From positions 50,217,665 to 50,281,664 of the forward strand of contig OX419757.1 of the NCBI GenBank assembly GCA_948567375.1: a stretch of DNA of 64,000 nucleotides, written 5' to 3'. Below are positions 12,504 through 24,610 of this stretch, in pieces. Numbering within the stretch: position 1 is the stretch's first letter; each line of letters begins with the position of its first letter. The translations under genes and the position numbers were made by a program. This stretch comes from Lunularia cruciata (taxonomy: Eukaryota > Streptophyta > Marchantiopsida > Lunulariales > Lunulariaceae). The notes beneath the pieces were generated by a model. That model saw only the letters and a program-made list of their open reading frames with translations, did no database searches and had not been told where the DNA came from.

Positions 12504-15500
12504 CACTCTTTTGAGGGACCAAAAAGTGAAGTTAGAAGAAGCAAGGAATGTTTTTGGGGAATTTAGTACTTGGGGATGCTCAGATGCCTTGAGATCAACA
12601 AGATTACCAAAGAAATGAGAAGCGCTCAGTCAAAGGAGGAAAATCCCAAGAACATTCTTATCATCTTGAGAGAAAAATAGCATCATACATTGAATTGACC
12701 CCTCAACACCTAACCCTATAGGAAGGCAACATTAGAATCAAAAACATGTTCAGACCAACATCTTGAATAACAATTCACTCCATTTGTAGCGTAGAATTTG
12801 AGTGCACTATGGAGGACTATGCCATGCACAAGAAGGAGAAGGGGCTTTGAGGAAGATCCCAGGAAGAGCTTCCAAAATATCTCCAACATGAAGTTTGACT
12901 TGGTGTGCATACCATGGGAGGACCTTTGTCATGGATGGCCTAAGAATCTGCCACCAAAGATTGTGAATGTGGAATTCTATTAGAGATTTGGCTTAAAATT
13001 CATAGCTCAAGCAAAGCCAAAAACTCCACCCTAGCACAATGCATTCCTTGTCAAACACCAGAGACGGAATTCTTGGTCTATTCTTGGATTTGGATTCTTT
13101 TGTTTCTTGCTCAAGAGAGTCAACACTCATCGTGGTTTGGCCTATTATAAAATGAAAAATCATGCACCATTCACTTGACAAAGTTACCAAAAATTCAAGG
13201 GGAAGGATGAGCAAAGACTCAAATATCTTCATCAAGGAATGTGAGACCATCATGGTAGCAAATAAGGATGATGTTGATGACCAACTTTGAATCTTCTTGA
13301 GTTTGTTGAGAAAGAGAGCCATGAATTGGTATACATACGTTAGTCAAACCATTCCATTATGAAAGATTAGCTGACTGTAAGAAGTAAGTCCCTATAATGC
13401 TTCCAAGAACTAGATTATGAGACAAATGTCTTTGCCACACTCAATAGAATGGTGAGGAAGAAGGACAAGAAGATATGGGATTACACTAAATGGTTCTAAA
13501 TTTTGTTAGAATGAATGCCTACTTGTGGTGCCACCTTAGGATACTCAGATGCTTAGGTAGTATCATGGTTCCATCCCATTGAACTTTGCATCTTTGCTAA
13601 GGAGCATGATCATGAAGAATTGATCTAGGTGATCAAATCAATCGCCTTTTACAAATCTGCCCAAATAAATCATGCAAGAAAAGTGACACCAAACCAAACC
13701 CAAAGAAGCCAAGCAAGAAGGTAGCCCAATGGCCACCTTCTTACTCCTTTGAGTCATTTGCTATAACTTCTTCTTCAGATTCATCTTTGATAGACGATGA
13801 AAAGGTTTGTTGTTAAGAGAAGGAGAAGGTTTGTTGACTTGAAACAAAGCCGGCTTTGAAGAACTCTTTGTAGCAAGGAACTAAGTATGAAGAACTCATC
13901 AAGGACTTTGCTGACTTTAAGGTTCAGCAAGTTGGAGCTAAAGAGAGGAGGAGACCTCCATCATATGTATGATCCAACATTTGGTGCACCATTTACGGGA
14001 AGCCAAGACATGCTTATATGGAATGTTTCTCTAACCGCCCCTTGTCCTTGGTACATCAAATTGAATGAGCACTTGAAGGAGAAAAGCTTGAGTACTATGT
14101 GGAGGAGGAATCTTAGGTCTTTGCAATACAAGAAGTACCAACCAACCCAATCTCTTGTCCTTCTTTCACTATTGCCAATATGTGCCACTTGAAGAGCCAT
14201 AAAAAAAAATCATACCATAACAACCACAACAAGGTGTTGCCCCAAGAACTTGCTATAACTATGGAGCCATTGGGGACTAGGCATCAAGTTCTCTAGAACC
14301 TAGTAGATTGTACCCCTACGCATTGTGGTTGGTAATTGTAAGGCCCCAAGACATGTGCCATCAAATTGCACCCAACCTCTAGTACTCCAACCACTAGTCA
14401 GGTTTGTCTCTATTCCACCTCCCTCTAAGGTGGATGTGAATGTTCATTATGCAAGCTTAGAAGAGCCAAGATCTGACAAAGTCCTGATATCAAAAGAGGA
14501 GGAATGGACAGATCTGGAAATTAGTCCACTCAAATTGTAAGAAGGAAAATGGGTCTTCTTCCTTGGATCCATTTGATTCTCCTAAGATCCAGCAATGGAT
14601 GGTTCATCCTTGAGAGGAGTTTTCCAATTGAACTGCAATTGCTGGAGAAGCTGAAATACAAAGGTGAGGTTGATACTCAAAGAGAGGCATCTAACCCCAC
14701 AAAGGCAAACCCATTTGTACTACAAACCATTCTTTTGAGTACCCCACTCCAAGGCACTACTTCCAAAATCCCAACTAACATATGTAACAAATTCCAAAAG
14801 CTCTTGGAAGAGGAGATAAATAAAAATCAAGACCATTCTCTACACACTGCAGCTAGTGAGAATAAGGCATCCTAGTTCACCCTACTTCAATGGGAAATAA
14901 ATGTAGACAAGAAAAAAAATGGCAAACCTATCCCAACTTTGATAGCCTTTGGCCCAAAAACAGAAATGGTGAAGAAGGCCAAAAAGGAGAAGAAGAAGAG
15001 AAGGGTCAATACCATCTTGGGAGTTACTCAATACAATATGATAGCTGACCTAGCTTCCTTCAAAGTGGACATAAATTTTTAACAATTGTGGGAGTACTCA
15101 TGGCAACTCGTAAAACCCAGAACCACAAAATGTTACACCTCCTTATGGTGTATCAAATTCATCTTGAAGATTTGGGATCCCTTGAGGTGGAAATAGAGAT
15201 CAATGGTTGCATGATCTAGTCCACTCCAATAGATTTAGGATCAGTTGTCAATGTAATGATTGAGAAGACTGTGCTAATTGCTGTATGCCATGTTTGAGCC
15301 TACTCCGCAAATCTTGCATTTTGCAAACCAGACTTTCAAGAGGCCTCAAGGAATGTTATCCAAGGTTTGGACTGCCATTGGACATGTGCCATTTGCAGTA
15401 CCAAACATCCCTGATTTCATAGTACTCCAAATAGTTGATGTAATCCTCTCCTTTTGAAGTCATATCAGAAACTTTGATATGACTTCAAAAGGAGAGGATT

Positions 15501-17987
15501 ACATCAACTATTTGGAGTACTATGAAATCAGGGATGAAATCAAAGATAGCACCTACTTGGGCAAAGAACCAAAAAAAAATAGCATTGCTTGGGACAAGCC
15601 ATGTGAGTCATGTGGAAGGGATCATTAACCTTGATCATTGCCAAGAAGTAAGTGTGGCTAAGGGAAGAATATTAAAGATATCTAAAAAGTATACCAAGAG
15701 GAACTCAACCAATATGCAATCCTATTTGGGAAGGCTTCAATCCAAGAATTCTCCAAGCAAATAGTTGAAGGTCCTATTTTGACCGCCATCTTCAAGGACT
15801 ACTTTAAAAGTTCATGGAAATCTTCATTGATGACTTCTATTTCTTTGAACAAAGAATGGATCATCTCCTATTTTTGAAGAAGACATTTGAAAGGTGTAGA
15901 GCAATAGGATTATTGTTACACCCAAAGAAATGTTTCTTTGCAATGATAGAAAGATTTCTCCTTGGTCATCAAGTTTGAGGATAAGGAGTGGAAGTGGATG
16001 TTGAGAAGGTCAAGGTGCTCCAAGCTCTAGACTCACCAAAGAACCTAAGGGAGCTTCAAGCCTTTTTGCGCCACATGGTATTATCATGGTGATTCATATC
16101 TAACCATGCAATCCTTGCTACACCCCTCACCAAATTGCTAAAAAAGGCTGAAGGATATGATTGGATGGAGACACATGAACAAGCGTTCTTTGCCCTAAAG
16201 ACTAGCTTAGTGGAGGCTCTAATGATGCATGCTCCTCACTAGGACCGACTTTCCTTGTGTATATAGATACCTCATCTATAGACAAAAGAGTAGCACTTAG
16301 TCAAAAAGATGATAGGAAGCAGGACTACCCAATATAATTTCCAAGTAGGAAACGCTTAGAGGTAGATAAGAAGTATACCACTATAGGGAGGGAAGCATTA
16401 GGAATGGTTTATGCTTAGAAGAAGGTTTGCAACTACTTGCTAGGTTATGAATTTGTCTTTCACATAGATCACTATGAGTTGCAACACCTCATGAGTAAGG
16501 CAGATTCATCAAGAAGAATTGCACAATAGATTCTACTTTTGTAGGAATTCACATACACAATGCAATTTTGGAAGGATGTACATCACAAGAGTGCAGATTT
16601 CTTCTCCCAACTCAAATTGAAGACCATAACAAGGATATGGCGGATGACTTTCCAAACATAGCCTCATTCCACATTAAAACCAAGAAAGGGACCATTATTT
16701 GGCAGAGTACCAGTACCTTCAAATAATATGCATCCCCAAAGGGATGAACCCAAAACAAAGAGAGGTGTTTATTCACAAAATGTGTCCCAAGCAACTCAAG
16801 GAGAACATTTTTTTCAAATTAGGAGGCAATAATAGTTTGTATCTTTTTTTGGAAAGACATGAAATACAAGGAGTGATATAATCCTTTCATGGAGAAGCTA
16901 TAAGAGGAAACTTCATCCTCAAAAAAAAATAAAAAATGATGATAGGTTACGGGTGGCCAACTATGCACAAGGATGTATGTGACTACATCAAGAAATGTGA
17001 AACTTGCCAATGCACAAAGTGACCTACACCCAATGGCCTTTGTGATACATCCTACCTTTGGCACCATTCAACCCTAAGGCATAGACTTTGTTTGCCTGAT
17101 ACAACCTACTTCAAACGGAACACATCAAATATACATCTTTGTCTACACCAACTATGCAACAAAGATGGTATTAGCCATAGCCACTTGTTGGGATGACATT
17201 GACACCATGGCAAAATTTTTATTCTGCAACATCATCTTAAGGTATGGGTGTTCCCTTGAAGTAATGAGTGACAAGGGAGTAAATTTTTTGAAAGGTTTTT
17301 TGGCATCCTTCAAAAAATACTTTCAAATCAAGCATCAGAAAACCACTCCTTCTAACCAAAGGTGAATGGCTTGGCAAGTAGGTGAATGGACTTCTATGCA
17401 AAATTCTGAACAAGATAACCATCAGCTCTGCCTGCAATTGGGACACAAAATTACTAGTAGCTTCATGGGCTTACTGTACCACTGCAAAGATCACTACCAA
17501 AAAAATGCCCTACTTTGTGACCTTTGGTCTATACCCAATCCTTCTACTGAAATTCAAAGTGCCAACTTATAGGATCTTGTTGGAGGAGAGATTGTCCATA
17601 GAAGAGAGCTAAGGCATTTGATTGCAACAATTGATGTTTATGGAAGAGAAGCGGAATGACTTCAATGAATGCACCAAGGCTGCTCAACTACAAATGAAGG
17701 AGCATCATGACAAGAAGATCAAGCAAGTGCAAATGGGTAAAGTAGAACTGGTATTGTTGTATGACAATATGTACAAGCACTTTCTTGGGAAGTTACACCT
17801 TAGGTGGATGGGACCATACCAAATAGAGAGAGTTTACAATAATGATTCCCTATAGCTAGCCAACCTAAAAGGTACCCTATTTGCTACCCAAGTCAATGGG
17901 AGGAAAGTAAGTAAAATTCATGCTTAACTAACCAAGTACCCCAAGGAACCAAAAAAGAGCTGACCTTGTGTTTGTAGGGATTCTTAC
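12504..17987 (+). mobile_element. Tat-like gag-pol remains
   Basis: Gag-like remains lie at about 12600-14300, protease-like sequence near 15080-15420, reverse transcriptase at about 15800-16150, RNase H at about 16150-16660, and integrase at about 16930-17900. The integrase shows the zinc-binding C-x2-C (KKCETCQ) and, near its end, the KIKQVQMGKV / LRWMGPYQIERVY type C-terminal domain. Gypsy gene order (RT before INT) is clear. A perfect 62-bp inverted repeat sits at 15406-15536. Fossil, many breaks. Confidence 0.75.
15406..15536. repeat. Perfect inverted repeat, 62-bp arms, 7-base loop
   Basis: Left arm 15406-15467 and right arm 15475-15536 are exact reverse complements around GAAACTT. Exact arms inside a strongly decayed element indicate a recent snap-back (template-switch) duplication or active gene conversion between the arms. 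A transcript would fold into a 62-bp duplex. Confidence 0.97.
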
Positions 17988-18003
17988 ATTTGAGGTGGGA
18001 GTA
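17988..18003 (+). other. Polypurine tract before Tat-like 3' LTR
   Basis: TGAGGTGGGAGTA directly precedes the TGTGGTG of the 3' LTR, the expected place for the plus-strand primer. It fixes the LTR start and therefore shows that the coding remains downstream lie inside the LTR. Confidence 0.75.
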
Positions 18004-18495
18004 TGTGGTGTCCACCTTTTTGTGTTAGTAGGTTTATTTATGTATTAATTTCAACTTTTTTTGTGCAATAGTACTAGCCTATTTTACAATTTTTGTACAA
18101 AAACCTTTAGACATAGCATTCTTTGGAGTTGTACCTCCTAAACCAACAACCTAAATGACAAAGCTTGGGTTGGAGGAACATCTAAAGAGAGAATCCAAAG
18201 AACCAATTTGGGACTAAAGGGTGCTCAAAGACAAATGGTTTGAGGGGAAGGACTTTGGCCTGAAGATCTCTGTACCAAATGACATTCAGCCTAAAAGCAC
18301 TTTTCCCAACAATCAAAACTCAGTTTGCTCCAACTACACGTCTTTTTGGACCCAATGCATGTCAAGCACCATACACCAATTTGAATCCACCACCAACCAA
18401 GTCAATGATAATTGTTCCAATTCAAGAAGAGTGGTTTTCATTCTAAATAGGACTATTAGTATTTGGCCGAATGCTCATATTGGAACCTTGATAAT

Positions 18496-21389
18496 TGTGA
18501 CAACTCAAAAAATATCACTTTTGCAATAATTGGGTAAGTAAAGTTTGTTCTCATAGAGATACTGATAAAAAATGTCCAAATACAAAGTCAAATAGTAACA
18601 AGTAGTTCTTCTTGGTTGCATCTTTAGTCTCTTAGGTAGAAACCACACCTAGAAGAGATTAACAAGCATTGATTTGCAATCTCATCACAACAATTTGTCA
18701 CCCATAATCACAACTCCATCGAATTTTTCCAAACAATCTTGATTGTGATGATTCAGATTCTCCCAAAGATGGCACTTCATTGCAAAACAACTTTACCTCA
18801 AAATTGTGCTCCACCTCTCCATTGAAGGCACAACTTCCTTGATCAAAATTGCATCATATCAACACTACGCTGCACTCACAATTGCAGAATACTACCAACA
18901 CTACAATTCCTCTAAGATCTATCAAGGCATTGCTCCAATTGCACTTCACTTAGGATCAACACATAAAATGAAGATCACAATTGTGGAATTTAACATCCAA
19001 CATCCAACATCCAACAAACACATTGATTTGCACTTCAAGATTCTTCACACACTCACAAACACAAACACAACGCTGATACTCAGAATTAAGTTCAAGCAAC
19101 GAGCACTAAAATCAGCACTTTGCTTTATCTATCTTCATAAATGATGAATACTGAATAACAAGATACTTCAAATGCCTCCTTTATATAGGTAGAGCTCTTC
19201 AACAATCATCTAACAACTATGCAATTTTGCAACAACTTTTTCTACCTACAGATCCAAAATAACAATGCACCTCTTCATATCTCAAAACTATTACTAATCC
19301 AATATGATATCAACTTTTTCCTTGGCTTCCAAACCCGAAGTAACCTCACATACTACTCTATCCTCGGGTTATACTCTCCTTCAACTCCAAGTTCTCTTCT
19401 TCTAACCGCGCTAGCACCTGCAACACAATTTTTACATCAAGGATACTCCGATTGCATTTCTTTCTTCTTCTCCTCCAACTTCATAAGCAACGAGTAGACA
19501 ATCTCTCACAGATAATCCACCCCTCCAATCTGGTTCTCTTTTACTTGCGGGCTTTTCTCCTTCTTTGCTTCTTCTTCATCGGACACTCTTCTCCTTAGCC
19601 AAAGTCACCTGATTGGAATTAATTTCTTGCTCCCCAAACTCTCACTTTCCATTTCTCTTCTTTGACTTGGCCCCACCTCATGCATTGCGCTTCTTCTTGA
19701 TCAAATACCTCTCTGAATGATAACCTTCTTCTCCTCTTTCTTTGGAACTTCCTCTTCTTCCTTTTGGATATCTTCTTCTACCATCTCCTGCTTTCCCTCT
19801 TCTTCCTCTGGTACTGGCTGCATCTCCACTCCATCCTCACTCTCTCTACTTGCTTCACCACTCTACAACGTGAGTTCAAGTTCTTCTTCTCTCTCCGATT
19901 CTTCTAACTTGCACCCGGCCTCACCTTTTGATTCTTCCTCCAATGACGCTATTACCACCAAGTCTTTCTGCGGGTTCAATTTTCTGGTCTTCTGTGATCT
20001 CATCACCGCTACTTCTTCTTCGGGTCAACTCCTCTTCTTTGACTTTGGAGCATTCATCACCAATCTCACACTCTGCCCAATCTGTGCGTAGTACTCATCA
20101 CTGCTTCTGATCTAAAGAATATATTGTTGCTTGTCCACATCAGCATCTCTCCTTAAGTTGGGATGGAAGTGCAACACCATCTTATGTTGTTCCGCCACAT
20201 TCAATAAATTCAATCCTAAGTAAAAATGGGCTGCAAATTGCACAATGTAGTGTGGAGGTGACTTATCCCACAAATTCCACACCATCTGACTCATGCGCTG
20301 ATGAAAGCACTTTGCCCAATTGATGGGTTCCCCTACAAACATCTTATGGAAAAACACTGCTTGATGTTTCATCACATAAGTGGTTTGCTCCGGCTTGAAG
20401 ATGGCCATCATTGCTTCTATGATGCCTCTCCTCACAAGGTCCTTATAACTCTCAACCTTATACCCATTCTTCGTGCGTTTTGAAGAAGAGGCATCTTGTA
20501 CTTCCTGGGTTTCTTCAGCTACCTCTCCTCTCCCCAAGAATGTGGCTCTCTGCTCCTCACCCGCCTCTATTTTGAGTACTAATCTCCAATCCGACTCTAT
20601 CTATCAAGCCAGATTTCCTCTCTTACCCTTTGCCTTGGGTCCATCCAGACACCTACTTTCTATTATCTTGGTCATGAAACCTAGAAAACTAAGGTTCTAG
20701 TTCCATGCCAAAGATGTGATCCAAAGCTTGCTCAAGACTTCAATTCTTGTGATCACATCTAACCTAAAAATTTCATGATTCTCATTGCAAATTCCAAGTT
20801 ATTCTTTCTACCTCCCATCTTACTCTCCTCCACTCTAGGTTGGTGATTACACTTTTGCCCAACTCCCAAACTAACGATCCTAACTTCCTCTTGATGCACA
20901 AGTGCATCTCTTACTACAATCCCTTTTCCTCAATCTCCCTCAAGATGACTCCTTAATGGTGATGGGAAGTTACTTGTCATCTCTTCATCTCAATCCCAAA
21001 TTTTATAGTGGCGCATCTCCTCAATCTTTCTTCACATCAAGCTTCTACCAAGAAATCACACTTTCTGCATGCTCATGTCAATGTCAATTTTCCTTTGCTC
21101 ATAGGCCAACCATTTTTGTGTGTGGTACCTTCTTGAATGTCCAACCCAAAAGGAAAGTTGTTACACTATCCTCGGCTCGGGTTGATCACCCTGAGATGAA
21201 GTTTCCTTACTTCAGGTTGAATGCTGATAGAACCAATACGAGTACTTTGTCTTTTAACACGAAGTCACTTTACTTTGGGCTACAACCCAAAGACACCATT
21301 CTTCACCTTCCAATGCCATACAGGTACAATACAACTTTGTCTATACACTTTTTCTTCAATAGGAGAAAAACAAAAATGTTGGTACCACA
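18496..21389 (-). mobile_element. Antisense solo LTR of the same Tat-like family
   Basis: Read on the minus strand it begins TGTGGTACCAACATTTTTG, matching the LTR starts at 9684 and 18004, and runs 2.9 kb. Flanks are ATAAT (18491-18495) and ATAAC (21390-21394), a near-perfect 5-bp target duplication, and the surrounding LTR alignment resumes immediately. No internal region is present, so it is a solo LTR. It contains the best preserved copy of the LTR-borne open frame (20112-20537). Confidence 0.8.
20112..20537 (-). other. LTR-borne open frame, unknown protein family
   Basis: A 141-codon frame in the sense direction of the solo LTR, starting MGRGEVAEETQ. It contains KTNGY-like basic residues, then FHKMFVGEPINWAKCF and, near its end, FAAHFYLGLNLLN. 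The same motif chain (FF-K---GE--N-A-MFF, then FA-HFY-GL-LLN) is found at equal offsets in the LTRs at 9684, 18004 and 36862. Downstream on the minus strand lies Lys/Glu-rich sequence; its antisense is the Ser-rich plus-strand frame at 19717-20091. It is treated as part of a fossil. I do not recognise the domain; it may be a captured host gene or a lineage-specific accessory protein. Confidence 0.6.
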
Positions 21390-22206
21390 ATAACCCAATC
21401 ACTTTCTAGCTAAAGAATGACTGAAGACTTTGCCTATAAAATAGAGTAGAGAATGGATATTTTTGCATTTTCATGACATTTGACCATTTAAACATATCTT
21501 GATCATGAGTTTGATCATTTGTTATTTTAGTTTCTAATAATCAAAGCCAAACCAACCTTAGCATTCATTCCTTAGCACTTGATAGAATGATTTCACATAG
21601 AAACCAATGGGGAAGGCCCCCAAAGCCATCCTGTGGTGCACAATAGTGAATTCTTGGGTGGTGTATTGTAGGAGAGAATTGATTCAGAGCAAGGATATGG
21701 GTTTCTTGCATTGGGTTAGAATGCAATAGAATTTGAAATCATCCATGAGCCAATGGGTAGAAAGGAGACAAATAGTGAGGATATGGGTGGAAACCCCATG
21801 GGCTAGACAGAGGCGCATTGGAAGAATGTCCTTGGTCTAGATGTAGGCACTTTAGGAGGAATGATGATCTATACCAAATTTTATGATCAAGGACACCTTC
21901 AAGGACGCTTGCAATGACAAGAATGGTTGGGGAGTTCTCAACTGTAGAGACCTAACTCAATGAGCAATTGTAGAAGTAGAAGTGGTTGTTCCATCACAAA
22001 TGACAACTTACTTAAAAAATACCCAAGTCATCTTCTTTCACAAAATGTATGAGGGCAAACTTGTCAATTAGGCTTGCATGTTCTTCTTATAGGCCCAAAC
22101 TCTTTGCCGAGACTTCTTGGGGGGAAGAGTAGCCACATATCTAGCACTATTTGCAGTCCATTTCTACATAGGCCTTAGTTTGCTGAATGAGGAGTAGCTT
22201 TCCAAG

Positions 22207-22273
22207 TCACTACACTACTATAGGTCACTTTGCTTCCTACCTTCACTACACTACTATAGGTCACTTTACTTCC
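22207..22273 (+). repeat. 36-bp tandem duplication in Tat-like LTR
   Basis: tcactacactactatagg recurs with a period of 36 bp. It is absent from the partner LTR at the matching place, so it arose after insertion. Confidence 0.85.
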
Positions 22274-24120
22274 AGAGATCATATATTATACTACCTTGGT
22301 GCAAAGGATGCACAAGGAAATCTATAGGAAGAAGGCCCAAGAAATTAAGCTCTAGGAGGAAGTTACCCAGAGCTAAGATCATTTCAAGGAGGAAGCAAAG
22401 AAGGTGAACTCCTTGGTGTAGGAGTTATTCAAGGAGAAGAACCAAAAGGCCTCTTTAGCCTCCACTCAGCAAAGTCAAGAGAAAGAATTGTGCAAATCAC
22501 AACTAGAGTTGGAAAGTTGAGCACGGAGAAGAAGGAGAAGGAGCTCAACTATTAGGATTAGCTCCAAGCTTGAGACAAGATGGTACAAAGCATGTACCAA
22601 GAGCTGAACGACACCAAGGTCAAGAATGCAACTTTGGATCTTCAAATGCTTGAGTAGCGGAAGAAGGTAGCAGCACAATTGGAAGCCCAATGGAAGAAGC
22701 TAGCAGTGGCAATTGGGAAGGAGGCCAAACAAGAGAACCTCCATAAGACCTTGGACAATACCTTTTGTGCAAGATGTTTGGGGTTGAAACAAAGAAGGAG
22801 GAGGAACTACAACAAGTGGAAGAATTTGGCGCTCAGTTTGTTGAGATGCTCTAAGAAGAAGCTGAAGGGAGAGCTACAAATTACAAGGTCCATGAATTGA
22901 GGTTTCATGTACAGATGCCAAAAGGGAGGACCAACAAGGAAGGGAAGATGGACAAGCTTGCTCTACGGCCTCAAGGTCATACCAATTGGAAGTTCAGTGT
23001 AGTGCATGACTCTTACCTATTGAAGATCAATGACCACCAAGAGTGCATCAAAGAATTACTTTGAACAACTGAAAGGGAAAGGATGTTCGTCCCAACAAAG
23101 CATGGAGCAAAAGACAGCCAAATAGCAGAAGGAACAATCATACTAGATTAGTGTACATTCTTTCATCTTTTCTAGCAACTGTACATAGGCTTTGTTAGTT
23201 ATTTGCAAGAACTCCCAACCCATCTTCTTAGAAGTGGAAGTTCTTTGTAAGTTTGTAATTTAGGAACAAGACCAAAGGCATTTGGCTTGGTAGACTTTTC
23301 GGGGTGAATGTCATTTGGCCAAGTTTTTGGCCAAAGAACCCTTTGGTGCAGTAGCTTAGGTAGACATTCATTACTTGCAGTGCATGCATTGGGGAAGGAC
23401 TGACACCTTCCTTCATACATTTTTCAGAACCTTAATTATGTAGTTGGAGTAGGATAAGAGAGAAATTAAGACCATAGTTTGTGGCAGCAGAGTGGTTAGG
23501 TTTGGCATTGGAGACCCTTTGGGGCAAAGTGGAGTAGAAGTAGGAAATTGTACATAACACTTTGGCCCAATAATGAACAAGTCCACTTTTCCATACAACT
23601 TTGTATTACACCAAAGTCCAGTCTCATCAATCTGTATTCATTTAGTGTAGAGGTGTGAATCTTGTTGTAGGATTGCAGTTGTTGAATCCAAGAGGAAGGG
23701 TTGGCAATTGGAGTCTGAAGGTGTAGAGTGGCTCAATGATGGATTTGATCAATCCTAAGGTTGTCAATAACAAGGAATCAAACTTCAGGGACATTTGCTT
23801 GCCAGTTAAGCTCCTTCGGTTCTACCCTTGGGGGAAGGGTAGAACATGCTATTGAGGTAGGGGTGAAGTGAACCATCACCTTTAGGATAACTTTGGTTAT
23901 AATAGATTTTGAGAGTGAGATAGGATATTTTCATGTTTTCGTAACATGCCGCATTGTGTTCCTCTACCCATGTCTTGGGAGTGGTTTCTGGCCAGATGTT
24001 AAACAACAAACAATAAATGAGCTTCAAATGGTGACATTTTCCTTTCACTTCTAGCCAGTTTTGACCTATATCCTCATGTGATCTACTCTTTTTTACTGTT
24101 TTACTATTAGTCCATCTACA

Positions 24121-24250
24121 TTGGGTTCTTGTATATATTCCTCAAGATAAGCAAGTCTTTGATATTCGCCCAAGCTTTATCTAGAGATAAATTTGAATAT
24201 TTTAGATTTCATCTAGATATAAAAGATATTGACGTTAGCTTGAGGGGGAG
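24121..24250 (+). mobile_element. Copia 3' internal end with polypurine tract
   Basis: gtatatattcctcaagataag resumes the typical copia post-RNase H segment that was interrupted at 9683. It ends with the classic copia tract TTGAGGGGGAG immediately before TGTTGAT of the 3' LTR. Confidence 0.8.
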
Positions 24251-24456
24251 TGTTGATAGAGTATCAGAAGATAATATTCCTAGCAGGCTAGTGTACGCGG
24301 TTTAGGTGTACGACTTTAATCTTTAGTCACACTTTCAAATCTATGGTGAAGAGAGACTCATCGTACTTGTATACTTTTCTCTTCTTGTATATACTGAGCA
24401 GGACTTGTGTCCCGCCATTTTTCGGTGAACTTGGGTATCTCCACTCTCATTTTTCA
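24251..24456 (+). repeat. Copia 3' LTR
   Basis: Starts TGTTGATAGAGTATC directly after the purine tract and ends CTCATTTTTCA. It pairs with 5367-5596. Confidence 0.85.
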
Positions 24457-24610
24457 GTTCGAATTCCATACAACTGCAAGAACTCTTGAAATAGACGAAG
24501 ACGTGACCAACAGCTGTAAGGGAGCTAGATATCCAGCTGAACCCTGCACAATGTACCAAAGTTCATTATAAACGAAAAGTCATGGAAAGTTGATATTTGG
24601 AGCCCGTATA

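Larger units (their letters stand above)
9684..24120 (+). mobile_element. Tat/Athila-like Ty3/gypsy fossil with very long LTRs
   Basis: The element starts TGTGGTG at 9684, inside copia RNase H sequence. It has a 2.8-kb 5' LTR, a primer-binding site matching plant Asp tRNA, an interior with gag, PR, RT, RNase H and INT in gypsy order, a purine-rich tract, and a 3' LTR starting TGTGGTG at 18004. No chromodomain follows the integrase, and the Asp-tRNA primer is typical of the Tat/Athila branch. LTR segments compared by eye are about 85-90% alike. It is broken in many places. The exact 3' end is uncertain by about 15 bp. Confidence 0.8.
18004..24120 (+). repeat. Tat-like 3' LTR, interrupted by an antisense solo LTR
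   Basis: Part one is 18004-18495, part two 21390-24120; the gap is the antisense solo LTR. Part two continues the alignment with the 5' LTR from about 10230 on. It carries the family coding remains at about 21700-22950, with FAVHFYIGLSLLN near 22150-22190 followed by a long Lys/Glu/Gln-rich, coiled-coil-like stretch. Copia sequence resumes within about 15 bp of 24120. Confidence 0.75.
5367..24456 (+). mobile_element. Ty1/copia LTR retrotransposon fossil, opened by a nested gypsy element
   Basis: An old copia element bounded by two related LTRs 19 kb apart. The interior has copia order: gag region, protease, integrase, reverse transcriptase, RNase H. The distance between LTRs is explained by a Tat-like element sitting at 9684-24120, after which the last copia bases (24121-24250) resume. 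Both LTRs begin TGTTGAT and end TTTTTCA. By eye they differ by roughly a fifth, so the insertion is old. The coding part is broken in many places. I found no convincing target-site duplication. Confidence 0.85.

Noticed and set aside
19717-20091. Ser/Phe-rich plus-strand frame of 124 codons
   Set aside because: It is the antisense of the Lys/Glu-rich stretch following the LTR-borne frame on the minus strand.
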